Assembly (NCBI RefSeq): GCF_018449605.1
Contig: NZ_JAAVUW010000001.1
Coordinates: 124,001 to 188,000, forward strand
Source of the DNA: Luteibacter sp. dw_328
GTDB taxonomy: Bacteria; Pseudomonadota; Gammaproteobacteria; Xanthomonadales; Rhodanobacteraceae
Direction: 5' to 3'
DNA length: 64,000 nt
Part shown: piece after piece, positions 27,525 to 35,747 of the stretch
Position numbering within the stretch: the first letter of the stretch is position 1
How the letters are laid out: every line of letters begins with the position of its first letter
Program-made: the position numbers and the translations under genes
The notes under the pieces: model-generated
What the model was told of the DNA's origin: nothing
Databases searched by the model: none
Seen by the model: only the letters and a program-made list of their open reading frames with translations

Positions 27525-28023
27525 ATCCGGACGCGTTCAAGGCTTTGGGACCATATGCGGCAGGGGCGGCCGTCATCATGGCGCTTCCCACCATCATCGC
27601 CGCAGGCAGTGCGGGGGTGACGGCCGTCGAGGCACTGCCGCGAAGGCCGCTGCCGCGAAGGTCGCCGCCGGGGCGGCATAGACGGCCGAGTCCGGTGGAG
27701 GGGCAGCGGCAGCCGAAACGGCCGAGGCAACTCCAGAACTAGCCAATTCAGAAGTCCGAATGCAGAAGCTCGGCGAGCTTAGGCAAACCAATGGTCAGAC
27801 CATGAGCAACAGTCGCATGGCCAGGTTGACCGACAGCATCAAGACCGAAGGCGTGAAGGATCCTCTTGTGGTCACGCAGCACGAGGGTGCAACATATATT
27901 CTGGATGGGAATAATCGCGCGATAGCGGCATACAAGGCCGGTCTGAATGAGGTTCCTGTTATCGAGAAGCAACTACCCTGGTCGGGGTTTAAAAGTCCCG
28001 GTGATCTGACGTTTGAGCCATGA
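27525..28023 (+). pseudogene. C-terminal stub of a polymorphic toxin (ParB-like nuclease domain)
   Basis: Frame fragments read DAFKALGPYAAGAAVIMALP, then (after a shift) GTAAKAAAAKVAAGAA, then TAG at 27679-27681, then AETAEATPELANSEVRMQKL in the same frame. The intact part from ATG 27760 holds TILDGNNRAIAAYKAGLNEV-type sequence (ATYILDGNNRAIAAYKAGLN) and ends LPWSGFKSPGDLTFEP. This is the ParB/sulfiredoxin-like nuclease tail seen at the end of CdiA, RHS and MuF-type toxins. The large delivery part is missing; the IS fragment lies where it should be. The tail overlaps its immunity gene by ATGA. Confidence 0.7.
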
Positions 28024-28430
28024 CAGAAACCTTTGACGAAGTTATTCGGTCCGCCGTGATATCGAGTCGGAATCTCCTTCGAGGCGGAAGGAGTCCGGGC
28101 GATGTCATCCCCCTGCTTGCAGGCGCTGTGGGTCGTATCGATGACGTTCCCATTCTTTCGATACAGATCGTTTTGAAAACCTGGTTGCCAGAGGCCATAC
28201 GTGTCGCAGAAAGCGGCAATATTGACCGTGCTGTGGCGGTGCTAAACTTTCTACATAACTTGCCCCTTACACCGGAGCAGCGAGAGCGCTGGAACTTGGA
28301 CTATTTCCTGGCTATAGAGTTGCCAACGTTCCTGGATACTTTTGGACTCAACGAAGTACCGACTTTAAGCCTGCTGAAAACGCTAGACGCAATTGTCGCA
28401 GTGGGTTTGCCAGAAGGCGGTGGAGCGTAG
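28020..28430 (+). CDS. Immunity protein for the ParB-like toxin tail
   Basis: ATG 28020 overlaps the stop of the toxin tail by four bases, the usual arrangement of toxin C-terminus and immunity. The 136-residue product is all-helical and cytoplasmic (MTETFDEVIRSAVISSRNLL, ERWNLDYFLAIELPTFLDTF). The immunity call is by position and size; no named immunity family is claimed. It may still protect against sister cells carrying the complete toxin. Confidence 0.7.
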   Translation: MTETFDEVIRSAVISSRNLLRGGRSPGDVIPLLAGAVGRIDDVPILSIQIVLKTWLPEAIRVAESGNIDRAVAVLNFLHNLPLTPEQRERWNLDYFLAIELPTFLDTFGLNEVPTLSLLKTLDAIVAVGLPEGGGA

Positions 28431-28642
28431 CCATAACCGTTTCAAGTTAAGCAGCCGAAGCCACGGGATGGCTCGATGCTGAGCTTTGTATTGCGTCCCC
28501 TGTCATCGCTACGGGAGCAACCGCGCCGAAGGCGCTGGCGGAAGGCCGCACGAGGTCGTCGGGATTCCCATGCACCGATGTATTTGCGCAGCGGCGCGGT
28601 TTCGCGGCCGCACAAGTAATCTTTCAGATATGGGCTGACAGA

Positions 28643-28984
28643 ATGACATTGCCATCGGCCTATGTGGAGCTGATGTCAGAAAAGGGATTCTCGTTGTCAG
28701 AGCGCTTTGGCATTGCCGACATTGCTCTTCGACGAGAGGACGCATTGGCGGCGGCAGACATGTTGCTTCAGGCCGGGCGCGTGATACTCGGCGGCGACGT
28801 GTATTTCAAGTACGGAGGGGGTCTGAGCCTTGCATATGCATTCTGGTCAACCGACCGGAACGACAAAGAGTTGTTTGAGGATTATGTGGCGCGTGCTCAC
28901 GCACACACCATTTCTTACATCACTCAGTTTCTAGAATCTACAGATTACGAAGCACTGTTTTCACTCGTAACGCCGTCGACGTGA
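28643..28984 (+). CDS. Imm40-like immunity protein
   Basis: The 113-residue product fits the Imm40 pattern: LPSAYVELMSEKGFSLSERF at the start, then GIADIALRREDALAAADML, then GRVILGGDVYFKYGGGLSLA with YAFWSTDRNDKE. Imm40 proteins neutralise toxins of polymorphic-toxin systems. No cognate toxin gene is adjacent, so it is an orphan in a row of immunity-like genes. The 212 bases before it hold no supported gene. Confidence 0.6.
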   Translation: MTLPSAYVELMSEKGFSLSERFGIADIALRREDALAAADMLLQAGRVILGGDVYFKYGGGLSLAYAFWSTDRNDKELFEDYVARAHAHTISYITQFLESTDYEALFSLVTPST

Positions 28985-29109
28985 TGATTGGCTTCGTGGG
29001 GAACCGTTTCTCCACAACGGAGTTGATAGTGACGCGACCGGATTGATGGTGGTATGCGAGGATACGCGTGCGAGTTCGTCATCGGCTCCTTCGCAACAAG
29101 GACTGATCA

Positions 29110-29445
29110 ATGGCACTGCCACGACACGCTCTTGCGACGCTCGAGCTGTATTCGACCGAAAAGTGCGGTAGAAAAGGCCCTCTGTTGCGTGGTCAGCAAT
29201 GGCGCGGCGACCTTCGATTCATGAATGGTGAGGGGAGTTACTACGGATTCCTCGTCGATATGGATGACGAACTTTTCCCGGGAGAGGTTCGTCGCGTCTA
29301 TCTCGCATTCACCCGCCCGGATCTGGTCGCCCCGCTAGCGAAGCCGGGAGCTAAGGTCCTCTACTGCGAGGGGCATCCAGTTGGCGAAGGTCAAATTCTG
29401 GAGTTTTATCTGTCCGGAAAGGGGCTCAAAGGCTGGGCGCCGTAG
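29110..29445 (+). CDS. EF-Tu C-terminal-domain-like protein
   Basis: The 111 residues resemble the third beta-barrel domain of elongation factor Tu: LATLELYSTEKCGRKGPLLR, then GQQWRGDLRF..., then DELFPGEVRRVYLAFTRPD, and PVGEGQILEFYLSGKG. Stand-alone versions are found near polymorphic-toxin loci and probably act as immunity or decoy proteins for toxins that attack EF-Tu, but that is an inference. ATG 29110 follows CAAGGACTGATCA. It is the third immunity-like gene in a row. Confidence 0.55.
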   Translation: MALPRHALATLELYSTEKCGRKGPLLRGQQWRGDLRFMNGEGSYYGFLVDMDDELFPGEVRRVYLAFTRPDLVAPLAKPGAKVLYCEGHPVGEGQILEFYLSGKGLKGWAP

Positions 29446-29699
29446 GAAAGAGTTTGATGACGGGCCCAATCTTCACCAGGCGAAAGATGTCGTACTCCGA
29501 TCCATCCGTGCGTTCGTCGCGTCGTTGCCATGCCATCACTGGGTTGCAGGTGGACCTCGATGAGGTAACGGTTCCACGATGAGCGCCGTGCGCTGCTGGA
29601 GGCGAGGCCGGCAAAGTCATGACTCTATGTCTGCCGTGCAGTTATGTTACTGATAAAATTGGCGCTAAGGTTCTGACTCCATCCCCGGGGGCTAGCACA

Positions 29700-30182
29700 A
29701 TGGCAGGCAGCGAATGGTCGGCAACAAAGTCGTCCGAAATTGCGGACGCCATCTACCTGTTTCTTGAGGACACGAACCCGCCGCCGGACAAAGAAACGAT
29801 GCCGAGGGTGTCAGTGCAGTTGTGCGACCTCATCGAAGACACCCTGAGCACGGTACAGCGCGAAGCGGTCGAGGTTGGTCGCGCTCGCCTCGACGGTAAG
29901 GACCACGGTGAATACTCGCGATTCCTCAAGATGTTCGCAGATGCTATTGATGCAGACATGCGAGGGGTATATGCCGACAAGACGGAATCAGCAAGAAACC
30001 GACTTGTATGGTGCGCGCTCACCAAAAACAGCACATTGTCCGTGGAATCCGCAGACTTCGTGGTGATGCAGGCCGAATGGGTCGGGCTAGACTTGGCTAG
30101 AATCTCTGCGGTGTTCCGTAAGGCCGTGCCTGGCTTTGCGGCTTGGCTGACCGAGCACGGTCGAGGTGTGTTGCCGGAATGA
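29700..30182 (+). CDS. Unknown cytoplasmic helical protein
   Basis: From ATG 29700 the product has 160 residues, mainly helical (SEIADAIYLFLEDTNPPPDK, GEYSRFLKMFADAIDADMRG, DLARISAVFRKAVPGFAAWL). It has no signal or membrane segment and no recognised family. It lies in the row of immunity-like genes, and size and composition suit that role. The shorter start was chosen because the 27 codons upstream look non-coding. Confidence 0.55.
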   Translation: MAGSEWSATKSSEIADAIYLFLEDTNPPPDKETMPRVSVQLCDLIEDTLSTVQREAVEVGRARLDGKDHGEYSRFLKMFADAIDADMRGVYADKTESARNRLVWCALTKNSTLSVESADFVVMQAEWVGLDLARISAVFRKAVPGFAAWLTEHGRGVLPE

Positions 30183-30209
30183 GAATCTAAGCAGCGAGGA
30201 GCTGACGGC

Positions 30210-30449
30210 ATGAACTCCGAGTTCGTCCTCGGTCACATCGACGGAAGCGACCGGGGGGCAGCTTCCAAAGGCTTACAAAGCGATGCAGACGCTTCTCCAC
30301 TCTCTCAAGGCCTTCCTAATATCGCAGAGAGTCTGGGACGTGCAGGAGCGTGGGAGTTGGTCGATGGGCGACTGCAAATGAGAATGCTCGTCGGGAAGAT
30401 GACCCATACTGAACAACTTCAGGTCCAGAAAGATTTGAATAATCAGTAG
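30210..30449 (+). CDS. Small unknown protein
   Basis: ATG 30210 has GAGGAG about 10 bases upstream and follows the previous gene by 27 bp. The 79 residues (MNSEFVLGHIDGSDRGAASK ... QLQVQKDLNNQ) have no recognised domain. Close spacing to both neighbours suggests an operon. Confidence 0.45.
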   Translation: MNSEFVLGHIDGSDRGAASKGLQSDADASPLSQGLPNIAESLGRAGAWELVDGRLQMRMLVGKMTHTEQLQVQKDLNNQ

Positions 30450-30478
30450 GGGTAATTCCTCAAACCATAGGTGTTGAC

Positions 30479-30883
30479 ATGAACGTCGTTATGGGCATAG
30501 CGTTTCTCTTGATCAGTGTCGCGGGTTACCAAGACGTCACAGTTCAGCAATTGAACTCGACGCCGGAGGTCTTCGACGGCCAGAAAGTGACCGTATCTGG
30601 CTGGATAGTTATTGATGACGAAAAGCGCTACATCGTCGCTCAGAAAAAAAACTACACCATGTGGCGAAAGGGTGCTTCCTGCCTGTCCGTGATTAACGGC
30701 GGTGGACTTGATGCCCGAGAGACAGATTTTAATGGCAAGCACGTGAGTCTTAGAGGCGTGTTTCGAGCTGACGTTCACAAGGACGGTGTCGTCAGGCTTG
30801 GCCTATGCAGTGCTACCGCTATCGATTTAGAAAACGCACCAATTGATGGAAAAATCGAACGGACAACGGATGCCAGCCAGTAG
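30479..30883 (+). CDS. Secreted protein, OB-like pattern, unknown function
   Basis: The 134-residue product begins with a signal segment (MNVVMGIAFLLISVAGY). It then shows VQQLNSTPEVFDGQKVTVSG, the same pattern as the product at 21025-21438, and NGKHVSLRGVFRADVHKDGV. The pattern suggests a small OB-fold domain. It follows the small gene by 29 bp. No function is known. Confidence 0.6.
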   Translation: MNVVMGIAFLLISVAGYQDVTVQQLNSTPEVFDGQKVTVSGWIVIDDEKRYIVAQKKNYTMWRKGASCLSVINGGGLDARETDFNGKHVSLRGVFRADVHKDGVVRLGLCSATAIDLENAPIDGKIERTTDASQ

Positions 30884-31147
30884 CGGGCGGAAGCTATACC
30901 ACGGACGCCGCGCCCAGAGAGTGAGGCGCTCTTACAAGCCCAGGCGAAAGACGTACGGGGAGGGTGAATATCAGGACATCACTCCTGCCTGATGTGGCTG
31001 CGGTTATGTACCGCGCTCGGTTCCGCTGAGTGCTTGTCTCATGATGGCGGTCTCTAAGTTTTTACAGATACGCTATTGACGATATCGGTTCCATCCCGGG
31101 TTTTGCGGCCTGGCTTTCGTCCCATCGGGGCGCACAGCAGTGCCAAC
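30884..31147. other. 264 bp without a supported gene
   Basis: Nothing recognisable. The stretch lies between the last gene of the immunity-like row and a terminator next to an IS element. Confidence 0.4.
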
Positions 31148-31174
31148 AAAAAAGCCGCCCCGAAGGACGGCTTC
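31148..31174 (-). terminator. Rho-independent terminator for the minus strand
   Basis: On the minus strand the sequence GAAGCCGTCC-TTCG-GGGCGGC is followed by six T. The stem is GCCGTCC/GGGCGGC (with one G-T pair). The gene it once served has been cut off by the IS at 31224. A similar terminator with similar upstream sequence lies at 38893-38917. Confidence 0.65.
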
Positions 31175-31308
31175 AAAGATGCAGCAATTGCGCATGGTCA
31201 AACCAGGCACCGTTCTTTCTAAGTGACGTGGGCCCACTTTTTCGACACAGCCCACAACTAGAGGTAAGGTCGCTTCACCCACCGGCCCGATCGGACCCCG
31301 GAGGAGCG

Positions 31309-31575
31309 ATGAAGAAGTCGCGGTTTACCGAAGAACGGGTCATCTACGCGCTGCGCCTGGCGGAGTCAGGAACGCTCGTCACGGACGTCTGCCGGCAGAT
31401 GGGCATCAGCGAGGCCACCTTCTACGTCTGGAAGAAGAAGTACGCCAGCCTCGGCGTGGCCGAGCTTCGCCAGCTGAGGCAGCTAGAGGAGGAGAACGGC
31501 CGCCTGAAACGACTGGTCGCCGATCTGACCCTGGACAAGCAAATCCTGTCGGAAGTTATTCGAAAAAAAATCTGA
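31309..31575 (+). CDS. IS3-family OrfA (helix-turn-helix protein)
   Basis: ATG 31309 is preceded by GGAGGAG. The 88-residue product is a typical OrfA: MKKSRFTEERVIYALRLAES, the helix-turn-helix TDVCRQMGISEATFYVWKKK and a leucine zipper (ELRQLRQLEEENGRLKRLVA). It binds the IS ends and joins OrfB through programmed slippage on the A run at its 3' end. Confidence 0.9.
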   Translation: MKKSRFTEERVIYALRLAESGTLVTDVCRQMGISEATFYVWKKKYASLGVAELRQLRQLEEENGRLKRLVADLTLDKQILSEVIRKKI

Positions 31576-32420
31576 GGCCAGGCCGCCGCCGGGACGTTGC
31601 TGATTGGGTCCATGAGCAATTTCAGGTGAGCGCCCGACGCGCATGCGGACTGGCCGGGATTCAGCGCGCGACGTGATAGTACAAGAGCCAGGCCAAGGAT
31701 CAGTCGGCACTGCGCATGCGCATCCGAGACCTGGCCCAGGCCCGCCCTCGATTTGGCTACGAGCGCATCACAGTGATGCTGCGCCGCGAGGGCTGGGCGG
31801 TGGGGCGTAAACGTGTCCACCGACTGTATTGCCTGGAAGGCCTGCAGCTGCGCATGCGTCGTCGCCGGCGCAAGGTCATCAGCTTGCATCGGGGGCCGAC
31901 GCCCGCGCCGACGGCCGCTCACCAATACTGGGCGATGGATTTCGTCTATGACCAGCTCGTCAGCGGAAGGCCGTTTCGAGTGCTGACGGTGATCGATAAG
32001 TGGAGTCGTGAGAGTATCTTGCTGGAGGCCGATTTTTCGTTGAACGGTCGACGCCTCATCGCGGCGTTCGATCGACTGGGTCCGCAGCATCCGTTGCCCC
32101 GGGCGATCACGGTGGATAACGGCACGGAACTCACCTGCAAGGTCGTTGACGAATGGACGTACAACCACGGCATCCACCTGGATTTCATCCGCCCAGGGCG
32201 TCCGACGGAGAACGGTATGATCGAATCATTCAACGGTCGCTTGCGCGACGAATGTCTCAATGTCCATGCGTTCGAATCGATCGAGGATGCGCGGCAAAAA
32301 CTGGAAGCCTGGCGCAACGACTACAACCAGCATCGACCCCGCGGATCGCTTGGTCATCTGGCCCCGAGCGAGTACGCACTGAAAGGTCAGGAAGCAACGT
32401 CAAAAGCGGCCCGACTCTAG
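31569..32420 (+). pseudogene. IS3-family OrfB, killed by two adjacent stop codons
   Basis: After slippage on the A run the frame reads LRPGRRRDVADWVHEQFQVS and on to GIQRAT. It then meets TGA TAG (31674-31679), where relatives carry Trp-Tyr, and continues intact to 32420. The DDE core is complete: [15 protein letters not shown] (Asp), [18 protein letters not shown] (Asp) and [20 protein letters not shown] (Glu). Only the double nonsense prevents a full OrfAB transposase. Confidence 0.85.
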
Positions 32421-32533
32421 TTTAAACGTGTATGGAAAATGGGACGACGTCATTGCCCGGAGACCTCGGTTTATGTCTGGAGTAAGTTTACGGGGGGTCG
32501 ACACCTGCGGCTACGCGCATTCACCGCTGCACT

Positions 32534-32592
32534 GAGCGGTTCCTCAGGGATGACGCAGGACCGCTTGCGGCATCTTCCAACTAGTCATCATT
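32534..32592. repeat. 60-bp repeat, copy 1
   Basis: The stretch beginning GAGCGGTTCCTCAGGGATGA and ending CTTGCGGCATCTTCCAACTA-GTCATCAT is repeated with few changes at 35547-35605. It lies between an IS and a membrane gene; nothing else is recognisable in 32453-32804. Confidence 0.75.
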
Positions 32593-32804
32593 CGACTGCC
32601 GTCCGATTTCCATCGTCTGCCCGGTCCTGACGGCCCGGAACGGAGATGAAAGGTGCGACTAAGCCGGGCGGGTCCCCGGTCGAGAGTCCATGGTCATCAC
32701 GATTTTGTAGAAGCCATGATGCCTATCCGTGCCGCACACCGCGCGACCCTGCGAGCGGTCGTCCGTCGCCTCGAAGACGACTGACTTGCTTCGCGTATTT
32801 GCCA

Positions 32805-33050
32805 TCATGGGAAACTCAAGTCCAAGCCAAGTTTCTTGCCGAAGGCGAAGGTGGCGAGCAACAGGGCCACGGCCAACAGCACGAAGATGACGGCGAACAA
32901 AGCCACCTTGCCCGCCGTGCGTAGCACTGCACGCCTCTCAATGGGCTTTCCCTTCTTACCTTGATCGTAATGCCACTTGATGGCGAAAAACATGCCCGTG
33001 CCGAATACGGCAACCTTGAAGGTAATGAAGACTATGGGTACCCAATCCAT
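32805..33050 (-). CDS. Small membrane protein with two helices
   Basis: The 81-residue product has two hydrophobic segments, VPIVFITFKVAVFGTGMFFA and VALFAVIFVLLAVALLLATF, joined by a basic loop (KWHYDQGKKGKPIERRAVLR). The ATG at 33050 has a weak ribosome site. Family not recognised. Confidence 0.6.
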   Translation of the reverse strand: MDWVPIVFITFKVAVFGTGMFFAIKWHYDQGKKGKPIERRAVLRTAGKVALFAVIFVLLAVALLLATFAFGKKLGLDLSFP

Positions 33051-33187
33051 TTGTTATTTCCACGCTATTGCTCGTCGCTTTCCATGCTGACGAATTTTTG
33101 TAAAACGCTGCTTCAGCAGCTCCAATTTTTAACATCAGCTGTCAGCGCCCACCCTGCAAGAATGATGTTTCACGCTCTACAGCCATA

Positions 33188-33679
33188 CTACCCAAAAGAA
33201 TTTTCCATACATTGAGACAAATTGCCCCAGCCGAAAACGCGCAGGACCAAGCTTCTTCCCACCTCGGTAAGTCGGGGCTCGCACGCCTTACGCAAGCCCT
33301 CAATGTCCCAGCGATGTTCCAGCTTGTCTCGAAGCTTCTTCGCGTCCAGGCACTGCTTGCCATCGACTTCGGCCATCGAGCGCACAACATCGGGCGCTTT
33401 GTTCTCCCAGTCCGAGGTGAGTTGAATGTGCAGAAGAACACCGTCGCGAGTCCGGTAGGCGATGGGCTGGTGAACCCATCCGACCGTTCCCCTCTGTGCT
33501 CCTTGCGGTGCATGGAAGAATGCCTCCACGCTTGAAGAGGTACCGGAAACCAGCGCGATCGCACCGATAACTACTTCGTCCAACGTCATGGGCCGGATCG
33601 TGCCACTGGCCGCGGTGGGCGTCGAAATCAGCGTCGTCGCGACTAAAGCGGCAAGTAGCGGCGCAGAAAAGCGGCTCAT
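33188..33679 (-). CDS. Secreted protein, shortened second copy of the 15423-16001 gene
   Basis: The first 120 residues repeat the copy at 15423-16001 with few changes (signal MSRFSAPLLAALVATTLIST; MTLDEVVIGAIALV; VDGKQCLDAKKLRDKLE). The following 60-70 residues of the longer copy are deleted. The frame then joins the common downstream sequence WDIEGLRKACEPRLTEVGRS and runs on to a new end. The product may still be exported but is probably altered. The 3' remnant of another gene family sits immediately upstream. Confidence 0.6.
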   Translation of the reverse strand: MSRFSAPLLAALVATTLISTPTAASGTIRPMTLDEVVIGAIALVSGTSSSVEAFFHAPQGAQRGTVGWVHQPIAYRTRDGVLLHIQLTSDWENKAPDVVRSMAEVDGKQCLDAKKLRDKLEHRWDIEGLRKACEPRLTEVGRSLVLRVFGWGNLSQCMENSFG

Positions 33680-33698
33680 GTGATCGACATCCTTCCGA

Positions 33699-33809
33699 TG
33701 TGGTTGCTGATGCGGTTGCGGGGCTGGAGGCGATCGGGGCGTTGACGCATATAGGGGGCAGTTTGCGGCGCAGGCGCATGCGCGGACGTATTGGGAGGAG
33801 GGTAGGTGA
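33699..33809 (+). pseudogene. 3' fragment of the small helical gene family (copy 2)
   Basis: The sequence encodes GLEAIGALTHIG and then, after a one- or two-base shift, QFAAQAHARTYWEEGR with a stop at 33807-33809. This matches the C-terminus of the intact protein at 23915-24187. The first half is absent, and the fragment starts 20 bp from the start of the neighbouring secreted gene. Confidence 0.75.
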
Positions 33810-34118
33810 CGTCGGAACCGGTCTCCTACTGAAGTCCGGAAACGCTCCTGACGGCCTCGGAAAATGGCACTTGACAGCCAGCACGTTCCCGGCACAATCA
33901 CCGCAAGTATTTGCGATGAACGCAGGCTTCTGCGATTTGTCTCACTGTACGGGCAGGGGGCCAGTGTTTTCGCAGCGCTCGTCGACTCGTTTCGAGTCGG
34001 CCCAGGCGATTGCATTGGCCGTTCACAATGAGGCAAGGATGCAGGAGTTTGGATTGGACGCCATCCAAGAGGCTCAGTTGCCCGAAGATCGCGATCGCGA
34101 TGATCACGCGGCAGAGTC
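33810..34118. other. 309 bp without a supported gene
   Basis: The frame of the following ABC-exporter fragment is open through this region but its residues do not resemble that family. No start codon can be chosen. No other gene is supported. Confidence 0.4.
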
Positions 34119-34440
34119 GGGAGCCCCAGGGGAGCCCCTGGACCAAGGGCTGCACGGGCTAATCCTTTTAGCCCGCTTCCACGGAATCGCTGCCGACGCC
34201 GCACAGTTACGCCACGAAGCTGGTGTGGGCGACCGCGATTTCACCGAAACCGAGTTGCTTCTGACCGCTCGGCGGCTCGAACTCAAAGCGCGCGTCGTCC
34301 CCCAGCCCGTCGATCGCATTGATCGTATCGCGTTGCCAGCGCTTGCCCTTTGCGGTGAGGGGCAGACATTCGTGGTCGCGCGGGTTGCGGGCGACAAAGT
34401 TCTGATCCAAGACCCGGCCGACGGTCGTCAGCATGGACGA
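34119..34440 (+). pseudogene. Type I secretion ABC exporter relic (C39-like peptidase domain only)
   Basis: The residues DQGLHGLILLARFHGIAADA, then ELLLTARRLELKARVVPQPV, ALALCGEGQTFVVARVAG and DKVLIQDPADGRQ match the degenerate N-terminal C39 domain of HlyB-type RTX exporters. The frame then leaves the family just where the next relic begins. The transmembrane and ATPase domains are missing, so the exporter is lost. Confidence 0.7.
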
Positions 34441-35064
34441 ATTCCGCGCTCGCTACCGCGGCCGGTTGATTCGCGAGCAAGAACGCATTAGCGCCGAGCG
34501 GGAAGTGGATTCTCTACGTCACCGCCGTGCCGAGTTGATTGCGGGGATCGCCGCAGCGCGCCAGGATCGCAATGCGACTGTGGCGGAAGCGCGTCGGCAG
34601 TGGCTGGATCAGGAGCGCGAAGCCGGCGAACTGATTCAGCAGGCGGGGCCGGATGTTGAGCGGGCTTCACAACGCAGCGCCCTGATGCAGCTCCGGGCTC
34701 CCGTCGATGGCGTGATCCAGCAGCTGGCAATTCATACGGTCGGCGGCGTGGTCACGGCTCAGCCCTTAATCGCCGTTGTGCCCGACGACCAGTCCGCCGA
34801 GGTCGAGGCGACGATTTTCAGTCAAGACATTGGCTTCATTCATGCCGGTCAGGCAGTCACGGTCAAGCTGGACACCGTTCCCTACAACGCTTTCCGGTGC
34901 GCATTGCGCTGAGTACAGGGTCCATGGACATTGATGGGACTCGCGTCGCATTGAGTCCAGGAATGTCATTGTCTGCGGAGGTTCGCACGGGTAGGAGGCG
35001 CGTCATCGATTACGTGTTGAGTCCGCTTCGACGAAGCGTTTCGGAGGCAATCCACGAGCGCTAG
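34433..35064 (+). pseudogene. HlyD-type membrane fusion protein relic
   Basis: The frame from 34433 reads as the coiled-coil and lipoyl-like half of a HlyD adaptor: EREVDSLRHRRAELIAGIAA, then APVDGVIQQLAIHTVGGVVT and IFSQDIGFIHAGQAVTVKLD. It breaks after NAFRCALR at 34912. Another frame then continues with the family's C-terminus, DGTRVALSPGMSLSAEVRTG and RRRVIDYVLSPLRRSVSEAI, to a stop near 35064. The N-terminal membrane anchor and a central part are missing. Together with the exporter relic it marks a deleted RTX-type secretion locus. Confidence 0.75.
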
Positions 35065-35121
35065 AACTTTAACGTTTCGTAGCGCACAGCGCACGAAACT
35101 CATTTCTCCACCGGAGGATCC

Positions 35122-35544
35122 ATGAATTACCTGCGATGCGCATTCTTGATCATGGTGACGGGGTTGATCGGCGCAGTTGGTATACGTCAGACGCGTGTGT
35201 ATTACGGTTATTGCCCCAGTTCTGGGCATACTCCGAGCGACCAAGAGCGTATCCGCTCTGCGGTGCAATACGAGTTGCACACGTTTCGCTTTTTGTCGCC
35301 CACGTATAACCCGGCATACGAGAGCGTGGATGCTTTTCTGAAGGCGTTTCCCGATTGTTGCACCGTCGTCGATGGTGCACCGGAAGTTTCGTCGCCTACG
35401 TTCTACGAGCGAGTGACAGGGATTACTTACCGCATCGTGGCAATAAGGCGACAAGCAATAGCCGATGATGAAGCGGATAAAACCCTACGAATGAGGTTTG
35501 TTCCCATGAGTGTCTGCGGCAAAGGGCATTCGCTGCTGGACTGA
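35122..35544 (+). CDS. Membrane-anchored or exported protein, intact copy of a pair
   Basis: The 140-residue product has an N-terminal hydrophobic segment (MNYLRCAFLIMVTGLIGAVG) and a body with RVYYGYCPSSGHTPSDQERI, SVDAFLKAFPDCCTVVDGAP and the terminal MRFVPMSVCGKGHS. Four cysteines suggest an oxidising compartment. ATG 35122 has GGAGG 7 bases upstream. A dead paralogue follows at 35748. No known family is recognised. Confidence 0.65.
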   Translation: MNYLRCAFLIMVTGLIGAVGIRQTRVYYGYCPSSGHTPSDQERIRSAVQYELHTFRFLSPTYNPAYESVDAFLKAFPDCCTVVDGAPEVSSPTFYERVTGITYRIVAIRRQAIADDEADKTLRMRFVPMSVCGKGHSLLD

Positions 35545-35546
35545 AC

Positions 35547-35605
35547 GGTTCCTCAAGAATGATACGGGCCTACTTGCGGCATCTTTCAACTAGTCATCAT
35601 AGGAC
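35547..35605. repeat. 60-bp repeat, copy 2
   Basis: Direct copy of the repeat at 32534-32592 (GAACGGTTCCTCAAGAATGA to GTCATCAT). It begins at the 3' end of the intact exported gene, overlapping its stop, which suggests it is the 3' tail of a duplicated unit. Confidence 0.75.
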
Positions 35606-35747
35606 AAGGATTTCTTCATGAAAATCGCTTTCGCCTTGAATAATTCTTAAGTGCGATTCGAGTGAGCGTCGGAGAATCTTTCCGCGACGTCTATTGCAAG
35701 GTCACCATGCAGCGCTAAGCGCAATTCATCCTCTGAGGTGTCTACCG

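Larger units (their letters stand above)
31224..32452 (+). mobile_element. IS3-family insertion sequence, nearly complete
   Basis: Imperfect 25-base inverted repeats at 31224-31248 and 32428-32452 (18 of 25 positions match) enclose orfA and orfB. Length 1,229 bp suits the family. The two frames are linked by a run of eight A at 31563-31570, the usual -1 slippage site. Target duplication is not visible, so flanking rearrangement is likely. orfB carries two stop codons, making the copy inactive. Confidence 0.7.
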
